64,000 nt of DNA from Paragorgia papillata. Lineage: Eukaryota; Cnidaria; Anthozoa; Scleralcyonacea; Coralliidae. The notes beneath the pieces were generated by a model. It was given only the letters and a program-made list of their open reading frames with translations. It was not told where the DNA came from and searched no databases. The stretch lies in contig JAWNZC010000101.1 of the NCBI GenBank assembly GCA_035771165.1, forward strand, positions 186,001-250,000. The letters are read 5' to 3'. Positions 44,707 to 57,742 of the stretch are shown here, piece after piece. Each line of letters starts with the position of its first letter. Positions within the stretch are counted from its first letter, which is position 1. The translations under genes and the position numbers were made by a program.

Positions 44707-45091
44707 AAAGGAAGGAAGGAAGTACTGGTAGTTAATTGTAGCATACATCCTTGCAACTGTCTTTTTCTTCAAAGAAAAGCACTAAACCAAAAAAATGAGA
44801 CTCTCTTCTGAACACTTAGCCTGCAAATACAGTCACCTCGCCTCAAAACAAAACAAAACCTTTTTGTTTGATGCAATAGTTGCCATTTTGCAACATTGAC
44901 AAAAGAATAATGGTGTAAAACCTAGATTAGTGCTATCATAGATCCATATGATCATCTTGATCGTCCAGTTGCCCAAATTTTTCCAATCAGACTAGAGATA
45001 TTTTGAATTGCCCAATCTCATTGGATGGATTCAGGTGATCAGGATGATCAGGACGATCTTATGGAAACCAGGTTTAACAATTCAACCCCTA

Positions 45092-45385
45092 TTTACAAAT
45101 CATCTGAGAACAACAATTGGAGATTTTGTTTTCAAGCAACTATGATTCCTAAATCAAGTTGTAACCCAATCAAGGTAACAATTACAGTGATGAACTGATA
45201 AAATAGAATTTAATTAGGAATCAAGATTCTTACTTCGTAATTAGAATGACAACAATACAGTCCTCTTTTACAAGTTATCTGAGTACAACATTCAAAGATA
45301 CTAATGCCTTTCTTTGCAACAAACCACGATTTTAATGGAAGTGAGAATTTGTGGTAACACCACGTTTATTATTCATTGCTGAACT
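45092..45385. repeat. Interspersed repeat, copy 2
   Basis: Same orientation as 9170-9460. It ends in GAGAATTTGTGGTAACACCA, the same sequence as the left TIR of the next element, so the repeat may be the outer flank or a sibling of that TIR family. Confidence 0.65.
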
Positions 45386-45738
45386 TTTGGCCTGTTGACT
45401 CAGACCTTTATCAGAGCAAATGCCAATCCAAGGGCAAGGTGGCTCCACACTGTTTCTTCAAAAATGCAAGTACTGCTCATGAATATTTTGAAAAAGAGTG
45501 AAACTAACATTATGTATAGAATAACGTTCAAGACATTAAACACTGTTAACAGATAATGTGTTTTAGTCAGCCATTGCGACGACAACAGTGACATTTCAAA
45601 ATGGCCGTAAATTTACATTTAATCCAATTTATTTCAAAAACGAGTTTGCTGACCCCAAAATTATTTTGCCTTACCAGCATTTTTCTAGATGGAGAATCTT
45701 GTGGTTAGATTTATATTTATTTCTTATCCAAGATTCCA

Positions 45739-46095
45739 AACCTCGTTCCCAGGGCCTTTTTGAAATTGGGAGGGTGGGAAAAGACTCTGGCATCAACTGG
45801 TCACAGCACCCAGAAATACTGGGTGTAATAAATTAGCAATTTAGTTAATTAGTATGCAAAATCATTTGGAGTAATGCCAGTCCTGTGGGAGAAGTTCATT
45901 GTAATGGTGGTCCCATTGGTCCCGTTGGTGGCCCCGTTGAAGCTATTTGATTATAACTGGCACAAAACTATGCATAAATATGTTTCACGAGGAATGTTTA
46001 ACAAAATCCACCAATGAAAATGCAGAGTCCACTAGATACCAGGGCCTTCTCCCGCTCTACTGGCCAATTTCAAAAAGGCCCTTGGGAACGAGGTT
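45739..46095. mobile_element. 357-bp MITE, AACCTCGTTCCCAGG ends
   Basis: AACCTCGTTCCCAGGGCCTT continuing TTTGAAATT is inverted at 46063-46095. Flanks CCAAGATTCCA and CCAAGATTCAA agree at 10 of 11 positions, with one extra base on the right. It contains a further internal copy of the AGGGCCTT motif. A diverged relative lies near 22047-22107. Confidence 0.65.
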
Positions 46096-46171
46096 GCCAA
46101 GATTCAACCAAATTCAACAAAATTTAAAAGGTTGAATTCTTGGTCTATGATCAATCTTTCCACAAACTTTC

Positions 46172-47384
46172 TAGCCTGCGTAGCAGGCGTTACTAGATTG
46201 GGGGACTGGGGAGAGGGCTGAGAAGTAACGCCTGCAGTGGTGGAGCTCTTTGGTTTTGTAAAACCCGTTCGCGACGAACGGGATTTTAATTATTGATTAC
46301 GCCGAATGTGATTCGTTTAGCGCCCATAATCTGTCAATCAAGAAGGTTTAGTAAGTAAAATTAATAATTTCAATTCTAATTTTCAAACAAAGCTGAAACG
46401 ATTTATATCAAAGGAAATATCTAAACAGCATCTTGGAGTGCTTTTACGATTTGATCAAATGAAAATGCTGAGTGTCAGCCTCCTCGACTCCCATACCATT
46501 CAACCACGGTTGATTCAACTAAGTTTTATATTTAAAACCTCCATGCAAGAGTTTGGAATATGTCTTAATAATAGGAAGTTCCTGATTTTGATTTTGAAAG
46601 CGAACACCGTGAGACGCTTTGCTTTCATATGTCTCTGTCAGTCATAAAATTTCTGAAAATATGTGCGAGCGAACACCGTGGGACGCCGCAGACATTTCCG
46701 TTCAATAATACCTTTCACTCAACTGTTTTATTTTGGTAAACACTCGCTGTCATTACTGTTCTCTTCATGAATTTTCGTTGCCATTGATAGAAACAGGGTT
46801 ACTCTACCATTCACACCTAATTTTATAAACTTCCAGGCCACAGTTTGAGAAATATTTGTGAGCAGACACCGTGGGACGCCGCAGACATTTCCGTTAAATA
46901 ATCACTACTATTTATATACCTTTCACAACTGTTTTATTTCGGTAAACACTCGCTGTCACATTACTGTTCTCTTCATGAATATTCGTTGCCATTGATAGAA
47001 ACAGGATTACTCTACCATGCACACCTAATTTCATACATTTCCAGTCCACAGTTTTAGAAATATTTGTCAACAGACACCGTCGGACACTGCAGACATATTC
47101 CGTTAATATTGATTTATCCCTTCCACAGATTTGCGACCAACTCTCAGTCTTTTAACTCCCTTGTACTATAATTGTTTTTTATACAAAGATAATTATTGAA
47201 ATAATAATTTACGCGAAATTTTACTGAATTAAATGCCATGGATTTTGAAATATTACAATTAATACAAACAGTTAATTTAATAGCTTCAGACATTGGCCGC
47301 TCGTGATCATATTTCATTTGGGGGGCGTTACTTCTAAGCCCTCTCCCCAGTCCCCCAATCTAGTAACGCCTGCTACGCAGGTTA
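46172..47384. mobile_element. MULE-type TIR element with ~195-bp tandem core
   Basis: TAGCCTGCGTAGCAGGCGTT is inverted at the right end; arms are about 60 bp (also sharing GGGGGACTGGGGAGAGGGCT). CAAACTTTC flanks both sides exactly (46163-46171 and 47385-47393), a 9-bp duplication. The core holds two and a half tandem repeats of about 195 bp (from about 46660), each containing ACACCGTGGGACGCCGCAGA and TGAT-AGAAACAGG. No transposase. Confidence 0.8.
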
Positions 47385-48916
47385 CAAACTTTCATGAAAA
47401 CCTGTGGGGTATTTTGTGGGATATCCTGGTGAAAGACAGACTCATAGAAAACAGGTGAACAGACAGACAAACAGAGGTAAAAACACAAACCTGGCGGAAG
47501 TAATAAACGTGGTGTTACCACAAATTCTCGTTTCAAACATTCAAAGAATTAAAAGAATTATGATTTTATTTCCCAAATCAAGCACCAAAGTATAAGAGTA
47601 GAAGCTAGTACAAGCTACTTCACGTCGGAATGAGATGAACTTAAAACTCAGCGCACCGAAGGAGATTGGAAACTACTTTCCGATCGGAATCGCCTGGTTG
47701 GAATTACTGTTGACGATGGAGGGCAGTGAAACCCTTTTGGCGGTGCCATCCGGGAATATGTCGCACGCATCTTGGAAGTACGATACACCTGGGAGGCTGA
47801 AAAATTGAAAATAGAAAATATTGAATTATTTTTCTGAAATTTGCTTGCTGCAAGCCACTGATCTCTAAAGCCTGGTTTCCATATAATCGCCACGATCGCT
47901 CAAAAATTAACTCGGTAATCGCAACGATCAACAATCATGTCACTGTTTCCATATGATCGCTAAGGCGCCATGGTTGACCGCGGCCATTGTTTTAATGGTC
48001 CACTGGGATCACTGATCTCAAATAATATACTCATTATACTGGATAGAGCATCCGGTGTTCGCAGTGAAGTCGGAATGGATTAGCGGCGACCATTTCCGGT
48101 GGGACCCACTTGGGTCCCATACAATATGGCGTAAATAGGAGTGGAAGCAGTTGAACGGCGTTTTTTCGCCAAATTCTGGGATGTTACGAAGAGTTACCAC
48201 CGAATTGAGGTTTGTAATCTTATTTTAAGTAATAGTTTAGTGTTTTGAACTATTTTTTTGTTTAGAAAGTGGTTTTCTTTACAAAATACGCTTGCCTGTT
48301 TATTTGCTTCATTAGCAAGTAGCAAAGTCGGTAAACAAATGTCTGGAAGTGACTGCCTGTGTATTTGTTTCTTTCTAGTAACGCGTATTATTTGATGATT
48401 TACGATGATGTGTTTGTTTAACTTTTGATTTATTTCATGCCGATTAAACCCCAAGAAGTCATAACTGTGTCTGTTTAAACTAATAAACTTACCCGCTGTT
48501 GATACTGTTCACATGAAATATTCGAACTTTATAGTTTTGTCGAATTTGGGCTAATGTTCAACCAGTTCAGATGGTTTTATTATGGTTACACTACAGTATG
48601 TATTTTGCCCAAGCCCTTGTCCCTTGATAGTATTTCATTTTGTTAACATTTTGAGTTAGTGGTAGTTTATTATGGTTAGAGAGCATCTTACTGGCCATTA
48701 CGAAGTTACACCCAAGTTTGATTCCTACTCGATCAATGCAGTTTTACTGTGCATTTAGCAGATTAAAATTTTATCTAGTTTGCTGAAAGCAAGAAAAGTC
48801 TTTCCAGTTACATGCATCCAGGATTACTGTAGATCTAAGGATGTTACTCTCTGCAATCTGGGTTTAACTCCTACTTGATGCACTTATCAAATTAAAATTT
48901 CACCTTGGATGTACAT

Positions 48917-49375
48917 TAGAGGAGTGCTTCTAGTTTGACTCTACCAAACACCAGAGATTTCTTATGGGTACTCAGGTTTCCTCCTGTAGTAACACTGACC
49001 AATGAGGGATGATTCTTGCTGGACCTCTAGGAAGAACAGTTTAGATATGACTGATAGAGTTATCAGTACCCAGTATAAATAAAGTTAGTTTACTTCAGTT
49101 TTCTTTTGTAGTAACGTTGACCAATGAGGGGCGACCCTTACTAGATCTCTAGGAAGGACAGTTTAGATATGACTGATAAGGTTATCCAGTGTAAAGACTG
49201 TTTAACTGTTACAGTAGTTTAGTTCTGTTTTATAGTAGTTTAGTTGAGTGCTTCCAGTTTGACTCTACCAAACAGCACACGTTCCCTCCGGTTTCCTCCT
49301 GTAGTAACATTGGTCCTTAGATAAAGTTATTGTATATCCAGTGTAAATACAGTTACCTGTAGTTTACTTTCCTTT
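48917..49375. repeat. Degenerate tandem repeats, ~150-170 bp
   Basis: Three stretches share AGTTTGACTCTACCAAACA, TTTCCTCCTGTAGTAACA, TTGACCAATGAGGG, GGACAGTTTAGATATGACTG and ATCCAGTGTAAA in the same order, with deletions. They lie in the interior of the hAT-like element. Confidence 0.65.
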
Positions 49376-50326
49376 TTTGTTTAGATTAGTTTTGTTTTGA
49401 TTCTTACTGATGCTGGAAGAGGACAAGCTTATTCAATTTTTTTCTTATTTATGTACCAGAATGGTTAGCTGTGGTTTCCTTTCCAAGATGGTAAAAACGA
49501 ATTTTGCTGTAGCTTTTTGCAATGGACTTGATAAGAGCAAAAACATGATTTTCATCAACAAGAGAATCTACCATATGGTTGTCAAGCTCTGTGAAGATTG
49601 TGCCAGTGCTCCAGCCACCACTGGCGCTAGATAGTATTTTTAAATTTTTTGACATTTTAGTCCTTTGCGGCTTTGCCTTTGATACTGTATTAGAGAAAAC
49701 TTAAATTAATATCAATAAAATTGTTTGTACTATCCAGAGCAGCTTACACTAGCTTCAATTAAACTAAAATCTTATAAACATCTATATGCATTGTTATGAT
49801 CACTCATCTCAAAAAAAAAAATTAATGACTGATCTTGTCTTCTGTCAAGATCAGCTAGTGATAATTTCTGCATAAAAAAGTTGTGTGGATCTAATAAGGA
49901 AAAGACATATAGATGGGTATGAAACCTAAAAAGTTGTATGATGCAAGATATTGAGGTATAAAAAAATAGCTTGAAATGAAAACACTTCTGTAGTAAATAA
50001 TAGTTTGGAATCATCCTTCTCTTTGTTTATTTTAGAAAAAAGCTCATGACTTATTATCTGTTTCAAATATCAGTCTACACAAAGTACAGTAGTGTCAGTA
50101 CACTGAAGTATATAAAATATAAAAGAATATAGTAGATTATAACCAATAAATAATTATTTCTGTGTGTAAATCAGAGCTGGCCAAACTATGCCCCTTTATT
50201 ATAATTTTACTTCAATCTCAGATGATTCTACTCTTTCAAATACCAGACAATTTGACTTTGTCAAATAGAAAACCCTTGGCAATGGCAAGTCTCTCCAGCA
50301 AGCCTAGGCAGCCATGAGTTCATCAC

Positions 50327-50327
<1 letters not shown>

Positions 50328-50363
<36 letters not shown>
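50328..50363. repeat. (AT)n microsatellite
   Basis: TATATA run; the minus-strand ORF with repeated YI across it is an artefact. Confidence 0.9.
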
Positions 50364-50368
<5 letters not shown>

Positions 50369-51195
50369 GGGTAAAATAAAGCAAGAACACACAGGTAACA
50401 TGTAAAAAATTAGCCAATAGGCAAAAATATATTTTTTTATACAAGAGGACAAATGGACAATTAATGTATTACAAATATTGAAAATGCACACCATAAATGC
50501 TAGGTGAACAGGAATTATCTTCGTCAATATTATAGTAACAGGACTTCATCCGACTTCATCAATAATAGTAAAACAGTGAGTTAAATGCTTTAAATTTGCC
50601 TGTTTAATAAATAAAGTATAACTACAAACTTCCAATAAACATCTTCAGTTGTATAAAACCCTCAGATCGTCTGATCCAATATACGTTGAAAAAGACGGAT
50701 ATAGAAACGGTAATATTGTTACTTTGTCATAAAGTCACTGTCAAACTGCTAAAGTGAATACAAGATGTTATTTGTTCCTTACTTTAGTCCTTTAATAATT
50801 CTTCAAACTGTAGCCTGGTGGCCGGTGCTGATTTTCGTTCAGTAAAATCGTGAAATTTCGGCTGATTTTCCATGATCCCAGCCACTTTTAAGTTGTCCCA
50901 TAGCGACAGGTACAATTTCTTGTTAAGGATGTAAAATTTAGCTGGTTTTCGTTAAAAATCCGATCATTTAAAGCGAAAACTATGATTCAGCAATAGTGAT
51001 ATAACTACGAAGTGGGTCCCACCGGATATGGCCCCGCGAGATTTTTAGTCTCACTTCCGACTTCAATTTTTGCAAGGCGCGAACCAATAGATGCTCTATC
51101 CAGTATAATGAGTATATTATTTGAGATCAGTGGCTGGGATGCATACTAATCGCCAAGATAGCTGAGATTGCAAAATCACTGTTTCCATATAAAAC

Positions 51196-51503
51196 TATAG
51201 TTAATAGAAAATATACATGGTTTGGAAACCCAGCAAACTTCAAAGCGGTTAACAATCAAGCTACGATTCATGTTGAAAGGTACATGAAGGTGCTAAATCC
51301 TTTGTTTTAGGTTTATTAATATTTAAACCGTACGGTTGGATGATTGAACCCAAACGTTGCTATTGGATGATTGCTTCATTATACAGAAAGCACAATATGT
51401 TCAGTAACCGTGAAAGTGCACAAATTTCCATAAACCTGAACAAAAACATAAAACAATGACTTTTGTTGAGCTTCCAAACCATGTATATTTTCTATTAACT
51501 ATG
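51196..51503. mobile_element. Innermost ~308-bp MITE
   Basis: ATAGTTAATAGAAAATATAC with ATGGTTTGGAA is inverted at 51472-51502 (31 bp, perfect). ATAAAAC lies on both sides (51189-51195 and 51504-51510). It interrupts the right terminal region of the outer element. Confidence 0.7.
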
Positions 51504-51651
51504 ATAAAACGCAACGATCGCTGAGATAAAGCATTTTCTATCTCGGCGATCGCGATCGTTGCGTCAGTGGTTTCCATATGATCGCTGCGATCGCCAAGTT
51601 CATTTTTGAGCGATCGTGGCCATCGTAGCGATTATATGGAAACCAGACTAA

Positions 51652-53334
51652 AAGGGGGATTTCCAGTCCTCGATCGCACGAAGCAACTCACAGCACGGTT
51701 TCCACTGTATTTCCACCAAACGCAGCTCGTTGCGATAACTCGCGCGGCTGATGAAGCGATAGCCGAGTTTTCTTTAACAAACTTCGAGGTGTTTGGATAT
51801 CCTGATGAAGCACTCTTCTGAGTGTTTGATATAGCATCTCAAACAAATCGGTATTTTAAGAGAAAATCGAGGTGAAAGTCCGATTAATTTATGTAATTTC
51901 TTCCTTCAAGTCCATGCAAATTAACCATCGACACGGTAATGATTTCCTTTGTGCAGTTTTCCTCATGAATTACTAATGATTTGAAATGTTGACATAATTT
52001 GTTTTGATTGGTTTATTTATTTATTTAGTTACTGCGAGTACTTTCCGCGAGTAAAAAATAGTTCAAAATTTCCAACTATCTGCCACGAGCGCTAAAATCA
52101 TCGCAGCGAGCTTGCCAGTTGCTTCGTGCGAGGACTGGAAATCCACCTTAACCCTACTGGCCACAGTTGCCTTTTGGCAACTTATTAATTTTACTCTGGC
52201 TAACGCCAGACGATTTTACTCGTCAAGGGGAGAGCTCCCGGAAACCTGGTCAATAAAGGATTAAGGGACTGTCGGTGGGTAGGGATAACTCGGGGCCTAG
52301 CGTCAAAGTTGACCCATCACGTGATAAAACGCGACTACCGAGTTATCCCTGGCCCCTGAGATAACCCTAGCTTCATGTGAACGCTTCACCCCGAGTTATC
52401 CCAGTTAACAGTGTAATGACGCACGCGTATTATACAAAAGTTGACCTTACCCCACTGATCTCTATATAAACTGGATAGGTCATTCCCTATGACCAGCAGT
52501 CAAACATTTCGTGCCAGTCGCCGCCATCTTACGTAGTGGAACATATGACGCATTGCGGTCTTACAACTTGTTCGTAATGCCAAAGTTGACATAAGCAATC
52601 TTGACGTCAGCACAGTCAGATTATCCAAGCGAGGAATATTAAGTACTCTGTACCGGGGGAGTCGGAAAAGCCGTAAAGCAAACAACGGATTGCCGGTTCG
52701 TTTAGTTTCCACTGTTTAACAACAATTACAGTCAAAAGATGGCAAATACACAACACGAGATATTGTTAAGGCATTAAGATTACTATAAAAGGTACATTTT
52801 AAGACTTGGAATTGAATTCTTCGTAGATTTTATTGTCTGTTTTTCAGTTTATATTATCGGGAAGTTTCTTCGTTGTCAGCACTGAAGAAAAACAACGAAA
52901 TTTAAAAGTTTTACAGCTCAGTAATCAACAAATGCAAGAAATTAGCGTCTTAAACCTTATTGAGTACTTCTTGTGTCATCCTCGTCCCCAGGGCGTTTGA
53001 GGACGGAAGCAAGCAGGCCGACCAAACGCCCTGGCAAAGGCTGAAATCACGTGAGAAAATATTCCAATTGCGTTGACATGGAGGTTGGGCTAACCGTTTC
53101 ACCGGAGATGACGAATTTGGAGTAAGATGACCGCCACGTACGGAAACTTTGTATGTTTTTGTAGCACGAAAAGAGCCACATTAAGAATAGTTCTGCCGTT
53201 GGTTTGAAATAAAGATCACTGTACAAGGTTTAGAAGCTTAGTTTTTGCATTTGTTGCTATTATTATTTTGTAGCTTTTTACTCTGCCTAGTAATCGATAA
53301 ACTTGCCTATATCAGTATATCACAAAACTCGTAA
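51652..53334. other. No gene; scattered repeat motifs
   Basis: Contains a GGGATAACTCGG/CCGAGTTATCCC inverted pair (52280-52350, and again near 52391) and a CCAGGGCGTTTG/CAAACGCCCTGG pair (52991-53034). CTAACGCCAGACGATTTTAC at 52200 recurs inverted at about 56291-56315. ORFs are short and unconvincing. Confidence 0.45.
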
Positions 53335-53575
53335 AAACCCCATGAAATCATGACCTTTTTGTTGACAACAACAATGATCTTTGGTTTTTGTTTAGCCTAT
53401 GACGTCATAAGTTCGCTTCAACTCATTCTTCTCAAACACGGCCAATTTAATGGCGGCGCTCCAAAATACAAACTTCGTACGTAAAATACAACTTTGTTTT
53501 TTGAGAATTTCGAAATGAAACTTTGCTCAATTACGAACTACCATATATATTTAAGATTATGCAGAAACATTACAA
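53335..53575. repeat. Single arm of the 35.27-35.74 kb palindrome family
   Basis: Matches the right arm of that element from ATGACGTCATAAG through GGCGGCGCTCCAAAATACAA to CAATTACGAACTACCAT, without an opposing arm. Confidence 0.65.
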
Positions 53576-54065
53576 TATTATGTAAATTTAATGCAATATT
53601 ATTAATTTTATGCAATATTATGTAGATTTAATTCAAGGGTCAGACACAGCCTTCTGTTCGGTGCTTCTGCCAAAATTAAAGACTTTGCTAAAAAGCCATA
53701 TTTTTATATATTGACCTGATTTCAAAAGATGAGAAAATGGTCGTATGAAAGAAAAAAGTTAACTTTAACTTTTTGCCAAATTTTGGTCAATTTTTCAACT
53801 TTAAAACGTAAAAATTTTTCGGTTTTTTCCCTCCTGTCTCTACTTAACACCTTGAAACCTTTTTGGGTACAGATGAAATTTTGATAGGTCGTTTTGAAAT
53901 TTTCAATTTAATATTTGCGTAAAATTAATTACTGACTGATTTGAAATTCAAATACACTTTTGACTTTTCATGCAAAATGAGATACGTTTACTTTAAAAAA
54001 AGTGACGAATAAATACATTAAAAAGTCCGAAATGAGTTATTCTATCCATTTTCTTATATAACAAT

Positions 54066-54190
54066 AGAGTTTTTGTTCACGGGCATAAATATGTTTTTGG
54101 CCCGACTCAGGCTCATTTTAGCCCGAGCCGAAGGCGAAGGTTAATGTTAGCTCTGATAGCCAAAAACATATTTATGCCCAAGAACATCAA
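54066..54190. mobile_element. Short palindromic MITE
   Basis: GGGCATAAATATGTTTTTGG is mirrored by AAAAACATATTTATGCCC. The loop contains TTTTAGCCCGAGCCGAAGGC. A half copy with the same loop sequence lies at 60955-61022. Confidence 0.65.
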
Positions 54191-55324
54191 CTTTATTACT
54201 ATTATAATAATTGCATGTAGAGGGCATTTAGAAGAAAATCAAAGACAGTATACGGTAAAATGCAGTATCTTGAACACTTGCCACCTTCGCGTCGGCGTGT
54301 ATTTCATTGCAACAAATATTTACATAACTCATAACTTACATGTTACTTGGCAGAAAAACGCAACCATCAAAGCAATCTTTGCTTCAAAGTATTGACAAGT
54401 ATTTTTCCGTAAAAAAAAAAACCCAGTAGTGATTTAGAACTGTTAAAACTGATAAGCTCAGAATATATTTTAGCCCGCTGTATTACCATTCTCCCGCAAA
54501 ATACACCACAATGCCCGATAAAATTATTATAATTACGAACAATTAAGTTTCTAAAATTAACAGTGTAATTATGAACACTCGCGCCGAAGTTGCGTTGACA
54601 GCTAAAACAAATGCCACTGACTATTTTTTTAGACGAATTAGCCAGAGCAGAACGCCTTTTTTAAAGAAGTTTTATATATAAATGAAAGTCATGCATAAAT
54701 AAAAAAATCATGAAATTTTCCCTTCATGTTTCTGAGAATAATTCTGAAATAATGAACTGAATATACCTCGAATATACCTCGCACCTCGCAGGTAAATAGT
54801 GCTCTTTACGTAATGTGATTGGCTCCTAAATCTCGGGCAGTTCTGCACTATTCAATTGGGGAAATTACAAAATGGCCACCAATTTTGCTTTGTTTACAGA
54901 AGCAAGAGATTTTGTTGGTAAACAAAACTGAGGTATAGTAGAACAACAAGATAAGTCAACAAAATTAGGCAAAAGTGTCCATATGCAGGTATATGTTTCT
55001 TTAAATTTTTCTAGGCATTGATATATCCAAAAGTTGTAAAAACCGTTCAGTCGGCAAATATTGATTACGCCAAGTTGCTAGCGGCCCTGCCTTACATAAA
55101 ATGATAAAAATACCGAAAATATATAAAAATGTTAAACTCCTTGTTATTTTATTTATGCGCTATAGGTATATCGGCTAAAATAATTATTCACACCGGTGTC
55201 GGTGAATAGTGAAGAGTATAGACATTAACCTCGCCGCTTTGCGGCTCGGTGAATATTCAGCACTAATGATCGACTTAATAATTAATTTCACTTCAGTATA
55301 TTATTAAATATCCCCATGCACTTA

Positions 55325-55590
55325 AATTGAGTTACTCGGCACATGACGAGTTCCCGGTCGGTAGAGCAAACACTGTTTTTTCCACCGCAGTGTTTATGAG
55401 ACAGGCGGGTATAACTCGCCTTGATGAGAACTCGGCACTGGCAGCCGCAGGAACTCGGCAAGGCGGAATAAAGATTTCCCCACATAAACACTTTTAAACG
55501 GGAAACTCGGCATGGCGCGATAAATTTTCTATATTCGTTGCTTTATGCCACTTTCGTTGATAATAATCATTTCAAATATTACAAAAAAAG
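55325..55590. repeat. Second copy of the 8.5-kb MITE unique half
   Basis: Follows 8530-8790 closely (GAGTTACTCGGCAC, GAGTTCCCGGTC, AGCAAACACTGTTTTTTCC, AATTTTCTATATTCGTTG) but has no 17-bp array. This shows the array is not an obligatory part of the element. Confidence 0.75.
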
Positions 55591-55870
55591 TAGCGTGCTG
55601 CATAGGCAGTGTTGAAACAACAACCGAAATGTAGTAAGGTTATAGATATACTGCCGAAACAGAGAACGTATAGGTGCTCCAGCCGAGAGCTTACAAGACA
55701 AAAAAAAAATTCGATTTGCGCAAATTTAATTGCAAGTAGAAAACCGCATCTAAAGAAGTGTTTATATGAGACTGGCCCGAACTCAGGCCGAACTTACTTA
55801 TTTAGGTCCGATGCAGTGTTTTACGGCTACTTCAAGAGGCGGCTGTTTTTCGGGGTGAAAACTTGCGTTA

Positions 55871-56019
55871 AGCCGGTTTTCCACTAGGCGACGTTTTTCG
55901 CGCGAAGCGACTTTTTATTTTGTCGCTTAAGCTCTGAGCTGGAACTAATCAGAAATCTATTGAATTCGAACAAAAGAAAGTCGCTTCGCGCGAAAAAATC
56001 GCCTAGTGGAAAACCGGCT
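55871..56019. mobile_element. 149-bp MITE with TTA duplication, copy 1
   Basis: AGCCGGTTTTCCACTAGGCG is inverted at the right end and TTA flanks both sides. The subterminal CGCGCGAAGCGACTTT is inverted as well. The TTA target suggests PIF/Harbinger. Confidence 0.8.
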
Positions 56020-56318
56020 TTAGGAAGAAATAATTATTGAATGAACGACTTTTTCGGTAAAATACAAGAATACTTCAATGTATGAAATAAAGTTCGATAT
56101 TTTAAAATACAAAAAAAGTTAAGCGTTTTGTGAAGAAAGTTAATAGTTCAGGCTTTATTATACTGTGTAGACAATAAACGAAACAACACGGTCGCTGTCC
56201 GAGCACTTTATTGCTGTCCCTTTCTGTTTATCTTTACGAATTGTTGATAGATTTAACCCTTTCACGCATATGACTCTCCGAGACTTCTCCCCTGGACGAG
56301 TAAAATCGTCTGGCGTTA

Positions 56319-56469
56319 AGCCGGTTTTCCACTAGGCGACTTTTTTCGCGCGAAGCGACTTTTTCTTTTGTCGCATGAGCTCTGAGCTGGAAATAATCAG
56401 AAATATATTGAATTCGAACAAAAGAAAGTCGCTTCGCGCGAAAAAAAAACGCCTAGTGGAAAACCGGCT
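56319..56469. mobile_element. 151-bp MITE with TTA duplication, copy 2
   Basis: Same family and orientation as 55871-56019, only 300 bp away, with a handful of differences and its own flanking TTA pair. Two independent insertions or one local duplication would both fit. Confidence 0.8.
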
Positions 56470-56528
56470 TTAGACAGAGTAAAAAGAGAAAGTTGTTCGA
56501 CGACAACGATGCGCATATGAAAGGGTTA

Positions 56529-56849
56529 AGGTGAAGTAATACGAGCAACAAATTGCTGCAACATTGTTGCGTTGCAAGTTGAATAGCGTTGTTGTACTTA
56601 CTACCACCCACCTTAGACATTGCCACGCAACATCATTTGATTTTGTTGCAAGTTGAAACAGCATGTTGCAGCAAGTAGACTGACTGGAAGTCTACTTTTT
56701 TCAACAATTTTTTTTAACTTGCAACAGAATCGTTGTTGCGTGGCAATGTTTAAGGTGGGTGGTAATACGTGCAACAACCCTTTTCAACTTGCAATGCAAC
56801 AAACTTGCTTTGCAAATTGAAGAAAAACGTTGCCCGTATTACCTCACCT
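56529..56849. mobile_element. 321-bp palindromic MITE with TTA duplication
   Basis: AGGTGAAGTAATACG is mirrored by CGTATTACCTCACCT, with TTA on both sides (56526-56528 and 56850-56852). The interior is a second palindrome with TTGTTGCGTGGCAATGT and ACATTGCCACGCAACA. TTGCAACTTG-type motifs recur throughout. Confidence 0.75.
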
Positions 56850-57403
56850 TTAGCGTTGTCGGCATGCGTGCTTTAATGTTTACAAACTCTGCCATTTTCA
56901 GTATCGTACGACTCAGTACTGACTACAGTATGTCTGCTATGGCTTTCACATCATGCCATGCCGGAAACCAGGAAAAACCCTACTTCTAAAAAACTCTCAG
57001 GAGAAAAGTTCGGTATAAGAAACCTGGTTCGAGACTCGCCCATGTCTTCAGCCATGTCATAGCTTACCAGCTGCCTAAGAAACGCTTTCTATATGCATGC
57101 ATGCAGGCTATAGCTATGTCAGTTCAATGGTTATCCGTTCGTGAGTTTTAAAATATACCTCGAAGGTGAATAGTGTTTTTTTACGCAATCTGATTGGTTT
57201 TCCAATCTCAGGATATTTTGCACTATTCACCTGTGGGCAAAACAAAATGGCGGCAAGATATAGCGGATTCCCCATTGGCGTATTTGGCGAATTAAAACAT
57301 TAGGCAGGCATCACATGGAATATATACGATTATCTTCTAATACGATGCAACCGAAGAGAATCAGATCTGTTATACTGAGAGGATAGTCAGTTAGTTAATA
57401 GTC

Positions 57404-57735
<332 letters not shown>

Positions 57736-57742
57736 TGCATAA

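Larger units (their letters stand above)
45343..47529. mobile_element. TIR element (GAGAATTTGTGG family), 2.2 kb
   Basis: GAGAATTTGTGGTAACACCA with CGTTTATT at 45343-45370 is perfectly inverted at 47502-47529 (28 bp). The family is shared with 15972-17763. Inside are two further TIR elements (45739-46095, 46172-47384). No clear target duplication. Confidence 0.55.
48010..51132. mobile_element. hAT-like TIR element nested inside, 3.1 kb
   Basis: CACTGATCTCAAATAATATA and its inverse ending TTGAGATCAGTG form perfect TIRs of about 42 bp, with subterminal similarity further in (TCCGGTGGGACCCAC on both sides). Flanks ACTGGGAT (48002-48009) and GCTGGGAT (51133-51140) agree at 7 of 8, an 8-bp duplication typical of hAT. 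No transposase ORF; the interior holds degenerate repeats. Confidence 0.7.
47879..51648. mobile_element. Outer TIR element of a three-deep nest
   Basis: AGCCTGGTTTCCATATAATC is mirrored by GATTATATGGAAACCAGAC. Both terminal ~100 bp contain further inverted pieces (CGATCGTGGC, TTTCCATATGATCGC). TAA lies outside on both sides (47876-47878 and 51649-51651), compatible with a PIF/Harbinger TWA target. The same TIR starts another copy at 63940. Excluding the nested elements, only about 600 bp belong to it, all non-coding. Confidence 0.65.

Noticed and set aside
49410..49634. 74-codon ORF inside the hAT-like element as a transposase
   Set aside because: Too short, with no hAT dimerisation or RNase H-like motif. 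The composition is unremarkable.
48010..51132. Host gene interrupted by MITEs
   Set aside because: No splice-consistent ORFs or domains were found between the TIRs, and the terminal repeats and 8-bp flanks fit a transposon better.
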